From Arthrobacter sp. JZ12 (lineage in GTDB: Bacteria; Actinomycetota; Actinomycetes; Actinomycetales; Micrococcaceae): a stretch of DNA of 64,000 nucleotides. The stretch is taken from positions 992,001 to 1,056,000 of the forward strand of contig NZ_CP045246.1 in assembly GCF_035189165.1 (NCBI RefSeq). The letters run 5' to 3'. The position numbers and the translations under genes are program-made. The notes beneath the pieces were generated by a model, which was not told the DNA's origin, searched no databases, and saw nothing but the letters and a program-made list of their open reading frames with translations. Of the stretch, positions 1 through 8,104 are shown piece after piece (position 1 is the first letter of the stretch; the number at the start of each line of letters is the position of its first letter).

Positions 1-941
1 GCAACGAACGCTGCCTTCCAGTTGTTTATAGCTTCTCGAGGAAGCTCCAAACGAATATCGGAGCGTTCGTCCACTACAGCCCAGTCGCGTGCTTCCAAGT
101 TCCCGGAAATGACTGGTAGGCCGGTATGTTTCGCGATCTCTACAGCCCGGTTATCAACTGCAACGATCGTGGATTTCGCGCCCAGCTGTAGGGCACGAAC
201 TCCAGCATGAAGTCGAGTGCCAACGTAGTCGAACTGTCTAGAGTTCAAGGCCGAATTGAAATCTTCGAGACCGTCACCCAAGAACTGCACACCTCGATCA
301 AGCGAACGAACATAGGTGCGGTCCTTCGAGCCCTGAGGCCATACGAGAACTTCCTCGTACCGTTCTTTGAGTCCACGGACCAATTTCGCATCCCTGAGGG
401 GGTTCCTGTGGTAGTCGGTAAGAGTCATGATGACTCCACTGGGACGCTTGTCAGATACGGGTATCTCGCTTGGTAGGCGCCACATCGTCGGGCAGCCGGT
501 GTTGATGCTTTCTACACCTACTTCGGTAAGCATTTTCTGTGTGTATCCGTCTCGAACACTATTCACGCCCGCGCCTAGGAGTCCTCTCCAGAGCGACCGC
601 GAGAGAAGGTTCGGTTTGGCCTGATACTGCCACCATCCAACTCCGAGCAACGAAACGGAGCCCTTGTAAGTGTGAACAGTGTGTGGGTCAAGTTTCCATT
701 GGATGTATGTAGGAATATTGCCGTTCAGAAGGTTAGTCCCGCCTACCACGAAGTCACTACAGTGGGCGGCGAGTTGGCGTTCCTTCCTCGTAAGATACGT
801 CTGAGTTGGAAGGCGCAACAGGTAGGAATCGGGAAGCATGCCTGCGAGTTCTGTTTCCACTGCATCCGCGATTATCTGGTCCCCCGTGTTCCTTGAGTTC
901 AGGCTCGGATCCAACCAACCGACGACGTGTTCTTGTCCCAC
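1..941 (-). CDS. Polysaccharide pyruvyl transferase family protein, 3' end cut by the window edge
   Basis: Reading the minus strand from a GTG at 941 gives 313 open codons running off the left edge, so the C-terminus is missing. The N-terminus carries NTGDQIIAD near residue 15, the NxGD motif expected there in WcaK/CsaB-type polysaccharide pyruvyl transferases. Further on are FVVGGTNLL, NTGCPTMW and YVGTRLHAG, which match the conserved blocks of that family. Known members move pyruvate from phosphoenolpyruvate onto sugars of exopolysaccharide or cell-wall polymers in the cytoplasm. The start is chosen from GAGGGGA a few bases upstream and from the NxGD position; a longer form from GTG at 1046 is possible. 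Base composition is visibly less GC-rich than its neighbours, which suggests transfer, as is common in surface-polysaccharide loci. Acceptor sugar cannot be read. Confidence 0.82.
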   Translation of the reverse strand, partial: MGQEHVVGWLDPSLNSRNTGDQIIADAVETELAGMLPDSYLLRLPTQTYLTRKERQLAAHCSDFVVGGTNLLNGNIPTYIQWKLDPHTVHTYKGSVSLLGVGWWQYQAKPNLLSRSLWRGLLGAGVNSVRDGYTQKMLTEVGVESINTGCPTMWRLPSEIPVSDKRPSGVIMTLTDYHRNPLRDAKLVRGLKERYEEVLVWPQGSKDRTYVRSLDRGVQFLGDGLEDFNSALNSRQFDYVGTRLHAGVRALQLGAKSTIVAVDNRAVEIAKHTGLPVISGNLEARDWAVVDERSDIRLELPREAINNWKAAFV

Positions 942-1093
942 AAACTTCCCCTCTAGTCTTATGTCAACGGATGCCACCTCGGTCAATGCTATACGGGCCA
1001 GCGACAAGGATCGATCTGGCCCACGCTGCGTGTGACGAGCAAACACAAGTTCATTTTGTTAGAGATTCACGGGAGAGTCGTACCGGTCAGGGC

Positions 1094-1573
1094 TCAGCGG
1101 AGGGCCCTCTTCACCGGTTGGTCGTATTCTGAGGCCACGCAGCGGTTACATAAGGACATCATGTACACCGCCACAGTACCGATCACAGCCCCGAGCGCGT
1201 TCGCCAGCACATCGCGCGGCGTCGCCACACGCTCCGGACGGAACACCTCCTGTCCCACCTCAATGCACATTGACGCAATGATCCCGATCGGCAGCGCCAG
1301 CCATGCCCGCTGCAGCGGCAGAAGCGCGGCCACCAGGAACCCGAATGGAATGAAGAGCAGCACGTTGGCTCCCGACTCGATCGTCGAGTAGTCGAACCAG
1401 CTCGAAGCGCCGTTGCGGTGCAGGAACCGCAGTACCCGGTCGATCAGGCCCGACGCTCCCTCATCGACGGGAGACGGCCAGAAACCGATCAAAGCCAACG
1501 CCAACAGGTAGCTGGCCAGCAGCGCAGCGAGGAGGCGCCGTCGTCGTGCTGGTTTTTGTAGGCCGGCTGTCAC
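1094..1573 (-). CDS. VanZ-like membrane protein
   Basis: A 159-residue protein from a GTG that overlaps the stop of the upstream phosphatase by 4 bp (GTGA), so the two are translationally coupled. It has about four hydrophobic segments. The motifs GANVLLFIPFGF, CIEVGQEVF and TPRDVLANALGA are those of the VanZ family. VanZ proteins are membrane proteins of poorly known mechanism linked to teicoplanin tolerance in enterococci; in actinobacteria they often sit beside surface-polysaccharide genes, as here. The open frame continues upstream to 2110, but that part lies antisense-frame to the phosphatase and is not protein-like. The family call is firm, the role is not. Confidence 0.8.
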   Translation of the reverse strand: MTAGLQKPARRRRLLAALLASYLLALALIGFWPSPVDEGASGLIDRVLRFLHRNGASSWFDYSTIESGANVLLFIPFGFLVAALLPLQRAWLALPIGIIASMCIEVGQEVFRPERVATPRDVLANALGAVIGTVAVYMMSLCNRCVASEYDQPVKRALR

Positions 1574-2145
1574 CGGTGGCTGTATTCCCAGTCCACCAGC
1601 GTCTTCACGGCGGGGACCAACTCGCGCACCATTTGCTGGTACACCTCGTCGGGGCGGCGGTAGGGGTCCACCACGTCGTCGTGGGAGGGATCGGACGGGT
1701 GAACGGTGCGGGCACGCACCACCTTCGGCAGGATGCTGCGCCACCGCTGCGGGCCGGAGACGGTGGTGTCGCCGTCGAGCTCGGTAAGCAGGCGCGCGAA
1801 TTCGCGGAGGGTGAAGGTCTTGCGCAGCAGGTGTGGCGCCATCTCGATCACCCGGCCGCGGTGTTCGCGGGTCAGCGCCAGGACCAAATCCTTGCCGTCC
1901 AGGATGCGCTCCTCGAGCTGGCGGGCGCGGAAGCCCTCGGACACGCCGTCGAACACGTGCACAAAGCCCGCCACCTGCGGGTCCATCGGCCGGTCGACCA
2001 GGGCGCCGGTGCCGGCGCTGGACACCTCGAACTCGCCCGGCGCGATGTTGCCCAGCGCGCTCTGCAGCAGACGCTCCACCATGGGGGAGCGGCAGATGTT
2101 GCCGGTGCACACGGCAAGGATCCGGAAGGGCGTATCGGTGGTCAT
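1570..2145 (-). CDS. Low-molecular-weight protein-tyrosine phosphatase
   Basis: A 191-residue cytoplasmic phosphatase. The P-loop CTGNICRSP starts at Cys13, which is the nucleophile, with Arg19 binding phosphate. The general-acid aspartate lies in the VVDPYR segment near the C-terminus. Members of this family (Wzb, Ptp, PtpA types) remove phosphate from tyrosine kinases that control capsule and exopolysaccharide polymer length. That fits its coupling to a VanZ-like gene and its place upstream of a pyruvyl transferase. At 191 residues it is longer than the usual 145-160, mainly through a segment rich in charged residues before the general-acid loop. No tyrosine kinase is visible in the window; it may lie further left. 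Confidence 0.88.
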   Translation of the reverse strand: MTTDTPFRILAVCTGNICRSPMVERLLQSALGNIAPGEFEVSSAGTGALVDRPMDPQVAGFVHVFDGVSEGFRARQLEERILDGKDLVLALTREHRGRVIEMAPHLLRKTFTLREFARLLTELDGDTTVSGPQRWRSILPKVVRARTVHPSDPSHDDVVDPYRRPDEVYQQMVRELVPAVKTLVDWEYSHR

Positions 2146-2242
2146 GGCCTCTATTCCTGGAGACTACGCCTGGCGGCGCGGAGGTCGGGTCTCTTTCGAG
2201 GGTACCGGGTTCGGGTTGTGTTACGAGCCGGTGCTCACACAG

Positions 2243-4696
2243 CTAGCGCGGAATGAGGCGGAACAGGAACCGGGTGCGCACCATGACCCAGAGCAGCCCG
2301 AGGAGCAGCACGTAGGCGGCGGTGTTCAGCCACAGGTCGCCCTCGCGGAGGGCCGGAATGTTCGCCACCGCCAGGATGAGGAACACGTGCATGATGAACA
2401 CGTACAGCGTCGCCTGGCCCAGCGGGATCAGGAACCAGCCCAGCGCTTTCTGCAGCGGCTTCCAGTACGCGCTGAGCAGGGCATACAGGGCCACCACAAT
2501 CACCAGCACGTTCAGCAGCCGGCCGGCGCCGAGGTAGGTGCGGTTGAAGTAGGTGTCGTAGATCCGCTGGAAGGTGCCTTCGGGCAGCAGGCCCAGTCGG
2601 ACGTCGAGCGCGTTGGACAGATAAGGTCCGGTCCACGAGAACACCGCGCACGCCGCGGCGATGACGAGGCAGAGTCCCAGGACGGCCTTGCGTCGGGGGT
2701 GTGAGAACCACTCGACGATGCGGTGGCGGTGGTAGCCGGCCACGAGCCCGAGCACGAACAGCACCTGCCAGACCAGCAGCGGGAACGAGTCCTCGAACTG
2801 GGACGGCAGCAGCCGCGGCCTCAGCAGCGTGCCCACTGCCCAGAGCGCGAGGCTGACGGTGAGCACCAGCCAGGTGAGCCGGCGGGCCATGGCGGCGAGG
2901 ATGAGCGGGCTGATCAGCAGCAGGATCACGTAGAGGCCCATCACGTTGAACTGCCACGGACCCACCTGCAGCAGGAGCAGGGCGGGGATGAGGCCCGCGG
3001 GAACCGGGAACTCGAGCAGGCCTTCCATGCCCGCGTACAGGTCGTACGTGGTTCCGGCCGCTCCCTGACCAGCTGCACCCGTGCCCTGGTCGGTGAAGGT
3101 GGTGACCGCGGCGGCGTTGATGAACGGCAGCAGCGACAGCAGATAGACAAGGATCACCACCACCAGCGCGGTCACGTACAACTTCCAGGCGCGGCTGGTG
3201 GTGCGGTCGACCACGTCGCCCAGCTCGTCCGCGATGCGCGGACCGTAGACCAGGCCCACCACCGCCCCGGAGAGCAGGACGAACAGTTCAGCACCGGAGA
3301 CCACGCCGATGGTCTCCTGCGTGAAGAGCTGGAACGCGGAGCTGATACCCACGTGATTGACGACCACGAACACGATCGCCATGCCGCGAAGCATGTCGAT
3401 GCGGGCGTCGCGGCCGCCGTCGGAGTTGTAGGCCCAGCGGTTGCGGGCGGCGCGGCCGGAGAAGAACCAGAGGAGCGCGACGGCCAGGAGCACGGTTGCA
3501 GCCAGCGCCCAGGCCGGCCAGCCGGTCAGAACGGTGCCGGTTCCCGAGGGCTGTTCCGTGGCCGGGATAGCTAGTTCGGTTGGTGCGGTGACGGGGCGGG
3601 CCTCGACGCCCGATTCCTCGAGAGCGGTGCGGAACGCGGTTGCTACCTCGGATGTTCCGGTGACGCCCCACTCGATGGTGAACGGCGTCTCACCGCGGGA
3701 GTCGACGGTCTCATCCCAGATCACCGTTCTCAGCTGCGGGTGGTCGTCATTGGATACGCCGAGGACCTGGTCCCACCAGCTGCTCTTGATCTCGAGCTCG
3801 GTGTCCCCGGGAGCGCCGGGGGAGAAGAACGCGCCGGTCTGCACCATGACGGGCTTGTCACGGTCTTCGGCGTAGGCGGTGTAGAAGTCGTCTGTCGCAC
3901 GGGAGCCGGACGGGTCGAGGTCGGCGAGGAAGTCGCCGTCGTCGGGGGTGGTGTTGCGGGCCGAGCGCTCGCCGATCGGATCGTAGTAGAGGTACAGGCC
4001 GACCCAGTCCACGGCGTCGTCGCCGGGGTAGTAGGGATCGTAGGCAGCGTCGTCCTGGTCCCACACGCCGTCGTCGTTGGTGTCCAGCGGTTCCAGCGGC
4101 GCGCCGTTGGGAGGCTGGGAGGTGGCCTCGCGGAAGGGGTAGTCACGGGCGGCGGTGGGGGACCAGACCATCAGCGCGCTGTCCAGGCTGTTGCGGACGG
4201 CGGAGGAGACGGCGGTGAAGGCCGCGGTGTACGCCTCGGGCTGCTGACCCCACGGCACCCAGGGTGCGTTCATCTCAGGGGCGAAGCGGACGTAGACCTC
4301 GCCCTGAAAGTTGGTGGCGGCGTCGGCCAGTTGGTCGGCGAAGGCGGTGGCGGCGTCGGGCGTGATGTCGGCGAGGGGGACGCGCGGCTCGACGGTGACC
4401 AGCGCGTGCGAGCCCTGGCCCGCTGCCTGCGCGAAGAAGGCCTTGAGGTAGGACTGCTCCTGGCTGGTCATCGGGAAGGGCACGTTCTGGCCGTAGATCG
4501 CGGCCGGGGCGCCGAGGCGCTGGGCGTGGGCGTCCGCCGAGTCCTCCGACCAGTTCAGGACCGTGCCGTACAGCGTTTCGTCCGGGTCGGCGGGCTGTTC
4601 CTGGGCGTGCGCGGGCGTAGAAGGAAGTAGCAGGGCTGCGAGCAGGAGTGCAATGGAGAGCAAACGAGTCCAGAGGGTCGCGGAGATCCGAGGCAC
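2243..4696 (-). CDS. Secreted GH26-like domain fused to OpgC-family membrane acyltransferase
   Basis: An 817-residue protein in two parts. Residues 1-31 are a signal peptide ending near AHA. Residues 40-350 resemble glycoside hydrolase family 26: VRFAPEMNAPW places a candidate acid/base Glu at 141, but the usual nucleophile in a PVMxxETG context reads KPVMVQTG, with Gln at 286. The domain may therefore bind rather than cleave glycans. A DTNDDG calcium-type loop sits near residue 205. A membrane segment follows at about 392-412. From residue 430 the OpgC pattern RIDMLRGMAIVFVVVNHVG begins and about ten membrane helices run to the end. OpgC succinylates periplasmic glucans in proteobacteria; here a surface polysaccharide or lipoglycan is a plausible acceptor. 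Start at 4696 precedes a good signal peptide. Confidence 0.82.
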   Translation of the reverse strand: MPRISATLWTRLLSIALLLAALLLPSTPAHAQEQPADPDETLYGTVLNWSEDSADAHAQRLGAPAAIYGQNVPFPMTSQEQSYLKAFFAQAAGQGSHALVTVEPRVPLADITPDAATAFADQLADAATNFQGEVYVRFAPEMNAPWVPWGQQPEAYTAAFTAVSSAVRNSLDSALMVWSPTAARDYPFREATSQPPNGAPLEPLDTNDDGVWDQDDAAYDPYYPGDDAVDWVGLYLYYDPIGERSARNTTPDDGDFLADLDPSGSRATDDFYTAYAEDRDKPVMVQTGAFFSPGAPGDTELEIKSSWWDQVLGVSNDDHPQLRTVIWDETVDSRGETPFTIEWGVTGTSEVATAFRTALEESGVEARPVTAPTELAIPATEQPSGTGTVLTGWPAWALAATVLLAVALLWFFSGRAARNRWAYNSDGGRDARIDMLRGMAIVFVVVNHVGISSAFQLFTQETIGVVSGAELFVLLSGAVVGLVYGPRIADELGDVVDRTTSRAWKLYVTALVVVILVYLLSLLPFINAAAVTTFTDQGTGAAGQGAAGTTYDLYAGMEGLLEFPVPAGLIPALLLLQVGPWQFNVMGLYVILLLISPLILAAMARRLTWLVLTVSLALWAVGTLLRPRLLPSQFEDSFPLLVWQVLFVLGLVAGYHRHRIVEWFSHPRRKAVLGLCLVIAAACAVFSWTGPYLSNALDVRLGLLPEGTFQRIYDTYFNRTYLGAGRLLNVLVIVVALYALLSAYWKPLQKALGWFLIPLGQATLYVFIMHVFLILAVANIPALREGDLWLNTAAYVLLLGLLWVMVRTRFLFRLIPR

Positions 4697-4926
4697 TGCT
4701 ACTCCTTACGGGCGAGGCTTCAGGTGCGTTAGCGCCGCGAGCCTTTCGATGCTGCTGGTGGTTTCGATGTTAGGGCAGGCATGGGCCTCGGCGCGGGACT
4801 GCAACCGAGGGGGCGTCCGCCGTCGTAAAGTAAGCGGAGCCCTCCGCGGCCTCGGCTGGGCTTTGCCGCTCCGCCGCGGGCGGTGTGCTGCTTCCAATGC
4901 CCGTTCCCAAGTGGGAGGTTTCGCCC

Positions 4927-5946
4927 ATGACCATGGTGGACAACGCCGTTTACGTCAACGGCCACAGGACCGACAACCCTCGGAACCTGGACGAGACATA
5001 TGAGGTAATGCGCGACCGCGGCGGCATGGCGTGGATTGGGCTGTACCGACCGGAGACGGAGGAACTCCACTCCGTGGCCAGCGAGTTCGGTCTGCACGAG
5101 CTTGCCGTCGAGGATGCGCTCCACGGGCACCAGCGGGCCAAGCTCGAACGGTACGGGGACACCCTCTTCACGGTGCTGCGTCCGGCCCGCTACCTGGACG
5201 ACGTCGAGAAGGTCGAGTTCGGCGAGCTCCACATCTTCGTTGGCCCGGACTTCGCCGTGACCGTCCGCCACGCCGAGTCTCCGGATCTTGCCCGGGTGCG
5301 GCGCCGACTCGAGAACGAACCGGAGTTGCTCACCCTGGGACCCCAGGCCGTTCTCTACGCCATCCTGGACGAGGTGGTGGACCGCTATGAACCGGTCGCC
5401 GCCGGGCTCGAGAACGACATTGACGAGATCGAGGACGAGCTGTTCGGGTCCTCCACTCCGGACGTCACCCGCCGGATCTACGAACTCTCCCGGGAGGTCA
5501 TCGCCTTCCAGCGGGCCACCCATCCGTTGCGCGGGATGCTCGAAGCCCTGCTGCGCGGATCCGACAAGTACGCACTGGATCTGGAACTGCAGCGCCGCCT
5601 GCGCGACGTCCATGACCACGTGCTGCGCGTCGTCGAACGCGTGGACGGGTTCCGCGCGCTCCTGCAGAACGCGCTCACCGTCAACGCGGCCCTGGTTGGA
5701 CAGCAGCAGAACGAGGAAATGCGCCACCTCACCGAAGCCAGCTTCGCCCAGAACGAAGAGGTCAAGAAGATATCCTCCTGGGCGGCCATACTGTTCGCTC
5801 CGACGCTGGTCGGGACGGTGTACGGCATGAACTTTGAACACATGCCCGAGCTGGACTGGGCATACGGTTATCCCTTTGCCTTGGGACTCATGGTGGCCAT
5901 GGGGATCACGCTTTACCTGACGTTCAAGCGGCTCAAGTGGCTCTGA
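4927..5946 (+). CDS. corA: CorA-type magnesium/cobalt transporter
   Basis: A 339-residue CorA/2-TM-GxN channel. The N-terminal two-thirds is a soluble acidic alpha/beta and long-helix domain. The C-terminus has two membrane helices with the signature GMN in TVYGMNFEHMP at the end of the first, and ends in a basic KRLKWL tail. It carries Mg2+ across the inner membrane, with Co2+ and Ni2+ as lesser substrates. The start is set at ATG 4927 because GGGAGG lies about 9 bp upstream and the protein then aligns with family length; an in-frame ATG at 4885 has no such site. Its last codons overlap the start of the sensor-kinase gene, so the transporter and the two-component system are probably co-transcribed. 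Confidence 0.9.
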   Translation: MTMVDNAVYVNGHRTDNPRNLDETYEVMRDRGGMAWIGLYRPETEELHSVASEFGLHELAVEDALHGHQRAKLERYGDTLFTVLRPARYLDDVEKVEFGELHIFVGPDFAVTVRHAESPDLARVRRRLENEPELLTLGPQAVLYAILDEVVDRYEPVAAGLENDIDEIEDELFGSSTPDVTRRIYELSREVIAFQRATHPLRGMLEALLRGSDKYALDLELQRRLRDVHDHVLRVVERVDGFRALLQNALTVNAALVGQQQNEEMRHLTEASFAQNEEVKKISSWAAILFAPTLVGTVYGMNFEHMPELDWAYGYPFALGLMVAMGITLYLTFKRLKWL

Positions 5947-7373
5947 TTCCGTGGGACGAGGGGCCGCTGGGCCGGGTGCGAACGCTCACCGGTTTCGCGC
6001 TGGCCCTGGTGCTGCCGCCGCTGCTGGAGTGGGTCATGTTCGCTGCCGGCAGCGGATTTCTCGCCTCCGACGTGCTCGTGCAGTTGGCGGGCGTGGTGGC
6101 AGTTGCCCTGGTCGGGGGCCTGTGGCCGGCGCTGCTTGCCGCACTGTGGAGCAGCCTGATTCTCATCTACTTCTCCACAGAGCCGTTCGGGTCCCTCGAG
6201 ATCGCCCACCCGGAGAACGTGCTCACGGTCCTGATCTTCGTGGCCGTTGGAGTAGCGGTGTCCCTGGTAGTGGGCCTGGCGGCGCGTCGCTCCCGCGAAG
6301 CTGCCATCGCCTCCGCCGACGCTGCGACGCTGGGCGAACTAGCCCGCGGCGTGCTCGCGGCCGAGGACACTCTGCAGGGCTTCCTCCACCACGTGCGCAC
6401 CCACTTCGGGATGGACGGCGCCGCGCTGTACGCGCTCGACGACGACCCCCGCTCCACCGATCGGTGGACGCTGCTCGCGTCGGAGGGGCCTTCGTCGTCC
6501 GTTCCCGCAGTCGACAGCGAAGCCGGCACTCTGGTTCCCGGCGGGCTGAAGCTGGTGCTGTCCGGCCACGCGCTCAGCGCGCGGGAGCAGCGGCTGCTTG
6601 TGGCGTTCGGATCGCAGCTCGCCGCCCTGCGCCAGCGGCAGCAGCTGATCGCCAGCAGCGAGGAGAACCGCCGGCTAGCCGAGGGGAACGTCATGCGGAC
6701 CGCCATCCTGCGGGCCGTCTCCCACGACCTGCGGACTCCACTGGCCACGATCAAGCTCGCGGTCACCAGCCTGCGGCAGCAGGGGGTGCAGTTCACGCCC
6801 GAGGAGGAGGCGGAGCTGCTGGCCACCATCGAAACGTCCGCGGACAGGCTGGCTTCCCTGATCGACAACCTCCTGGACATGTCCCGGCTCACCGGCGATG
6901 CAGTGACCCCCCACCTCGGTCCGGTGCACTGGAGCGACGTGGTCGATGCGGCGCTGAAGGGTATGCCGGCGGAAAACGTCCGGATCCTGCTCGAGGCCAA
7001 CACGCCGCCCGTGCACGCGGACTTCGGGATGCTGGAGCGGGTGATCGCCAACATTGCGGAGAATGCGCTGAAGTATGCGGGGGAGTCCGACGTCGAAATC
7101 AGCGCCCACGTGTCCGGCACCGTTGGCGACCATCCCGCGAGCGAGCTGCGTGTCCGCGACCATGGGCGGGGAGTTGGGCAGGACGCCGTCGTACGCATGT
7201 TCCAGCCGTTCCAGCGGCTGGACGACACGCAGGCCACCGGGCTGGGACTGGGCCTCGCCGTCGCACGCGGTTTCACCGAGGTGATGGGCGGGGAACTGCT
7301 CGCCGAGCCGACACCCGGCGGCGGACTCACCCTGGTGGTGCGGCTGCCGCTGTCCACGGGGGTGTGGGAGTGA
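5937..7373 (+). CDS. KdpD-like sensor histidine kinase lacking the KdpD/Usp regulatory domains
   Basis: A 478-residue membrane histidine kinase starting at a GTG inside the end of corA. Residues 15-115 form several membrane helices of the DUF4118 type found in KdpD. A GAF-like segment follows at 120-235. The H-box is AVSHDLRTPL with His263. ATP-binding motifs follow: NIAENALKYA (N box, about 372), RDHGRGVG and GLGLGLAVARGF. Classical KdpD has about 400 extra N-terminal residues (KdpD and Usp domains) that sense c-di-AMP and K+; these are absent. The kinase is therefore the C-terminal half of a KdpD, as in several actinobacteria. Its signal cannot be read, but K+ or ion stress is likely from the flanking transporters. 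It overlaps the regulator gene by 4 bp. Confidence 0.88.
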   Translation: MALIPWDEGPLGRVRTLTGFALALVLPPLLEWVMFAAGSGFLASDVLVQLAGVVAVALVGGLWPALLAALWSSLILIYFSTEPFGSLEIAHPENVLTVLIFVAVGVAVSLVVGLAARRSREAAIASADAATLGELARGVLAAEDTLQGFLHHVRTHFGMDGAALYALDDDPRSTDRWTLLASEGPSSSVPAVDSEAGTLVPGGLKLVLSGHALSAREQRLLVAFGSQLAALRQRQQLIASSEENRRLAEGNVMRTAILRAVSHDLRTPLATIKLAVTSLRQQGVQFTPEEEAELLATIETSADRLASLIDNLLDMSRLTGDAVTPHLGPVHWSDVVDAALKGMPAENVRILLEANTPPVHADFGMLERVIANIAENALKYAGESDVEISAHVSGTVGDHPASELRVRDHGRGVGQDAVVRMFQPFQRLDDTQATGLGLGLAVARGFTEVMGGELLAEPTPGGGLTLVVRLPLSTGVWE

Positions 7374-8044
7374 CCACCGTCCTGATTGTCGACGACGAAA
7401 CGCAGCTGCTGCGCGCCCTGCAGATCAACCTGCGCACCCACGGCTACCGTCCGATCCCTGCCGCCGACGGTGCGGCCGCGCTCGCAGCCGCGTCCGAGCA
7501 TCGTCCGGACCTGGTGATCCTCGACCTGGGCCTGCCCGACCTGGACGGCGTGGAGGTCATCACCCGGCTTCGCGCCTGGACACAGGTGCCGATCCTGGTG
7601 CTCTCCGCCCGCCACGGCCCCGAGGACAAGGTGGAAGCGCTCGACGCCGGCGCGGACGACTATGTAACGAAACCGTTCGGCCTGGAGGAACTGCTGGCTC
7701 GCCTACGGGCGGCGGAGCGCCGGTCCGTGGGAACCCCCGGCACACCTGTGGTGAGCACGGACAGCTTCACGCTGGACCTCTCGGCTCGAAAGGCCGAGCG
7801 CGACGGGGAGCAGGTGCGGCTGACGCCCACCGAATGGAAGATCGTGGAGCTGCTGGTCCGCAAGCCCGGACAGCTGGTGGGGCAGCAGCAGCTGCTGCTC
7901 GACGTCTGGGGACCGGCGTACGCGCGGGAAGTGCAGTACCTGCGCGTCTACCTCAACCAGATCCGGCGCAAGCTCGAACCGGACCCCGCCCAGCCGCGAC
8001 ACTTCATCACCGAAAGTGGCATGGGTTACAGGTTTGAACCCTGA
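7370..8044 (+). CDS. KdpE-like OmpR-family response regulator
   Basis: A 224-residue two-domain regulator. The receiver has the acidic pair D8/D9, the phospho-acceptor D52 in VILDLGLPDLDG, Thr/Ser at S79 and the invariant K101 in VTKPFG. The C-terminal winged helix has LTPTEWKIVELL and ends with the YLRVYLNQIRRKLE recognition region and GMGYRF. The length and sequence pattern are those of KdpE. The start is GTG 7370, overlapping the kinase stop by 4 bp (GTGA). There is no kdpFABC operon in the window, so the likely target is the transporter gene immediately downstream, whose promoter carries a tandem 11-bp repeat of the kind OmpR-family regulators bind. Confidence 0.92.
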   Translation: MTTVLIVDDETQLLRALQINLRTHGYRPIPAADGAAALAAASEHRPDLVILDLGLPDLDGVEVITRLRAWTQVPILVLSARHGPEDKVEALDAGADDYVTKPFGLEELLARLRAAERRSVGTPGTPVVSTDSFTLDLSARKAERDGEQVRLTPTEWKIVELLVRKPGQLVGQQQLLLDVWGPAYAREVQYLRVYLNQIRRKLEPDPAQPRHFITESGMGYRFEP

Positions 8045-8047
8045 CCC

Positions 8048-8069
8048 GTAAAGGTTCCGTTAAGGAACG
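8048..8069 (+). promoter_or_regulatory. Candidate KdpE-type operator upstream of the APC transporter
   Basis: Two 11-bp direct repeats sit back to back between the regulator stop and the transporter start: GTAAAGGTTCC (8048-8058) and GTTAAGGAACG (8059-8069). They share GTxAAGG at one-helical-turn spacing, as expected for OmpR/KdpE dimers. The junction also forms a perfect 5-bp inverted repeat, GTTCC-GTTAA-GGAAC (8054-8068). The site lies 36-57 bp before the GTG start of the transporter. Binding by the adjacent regulator is inference. Confidence 0.5.
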
Positions 8070-8104
8070 CATTTCGGCTGCTCGGGCGGCTCTACATTCG
8101 AGCC

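Noticed and set aside
1574..2110. Extension of the VanZ-like frame upstream to 2110
   Set aside because: The extension is Arg/Pro/Ala-rich and overlaps the phosphatase gene in another frame; the GTG at 1573 overlapping the phosphatase stop is the natural start.
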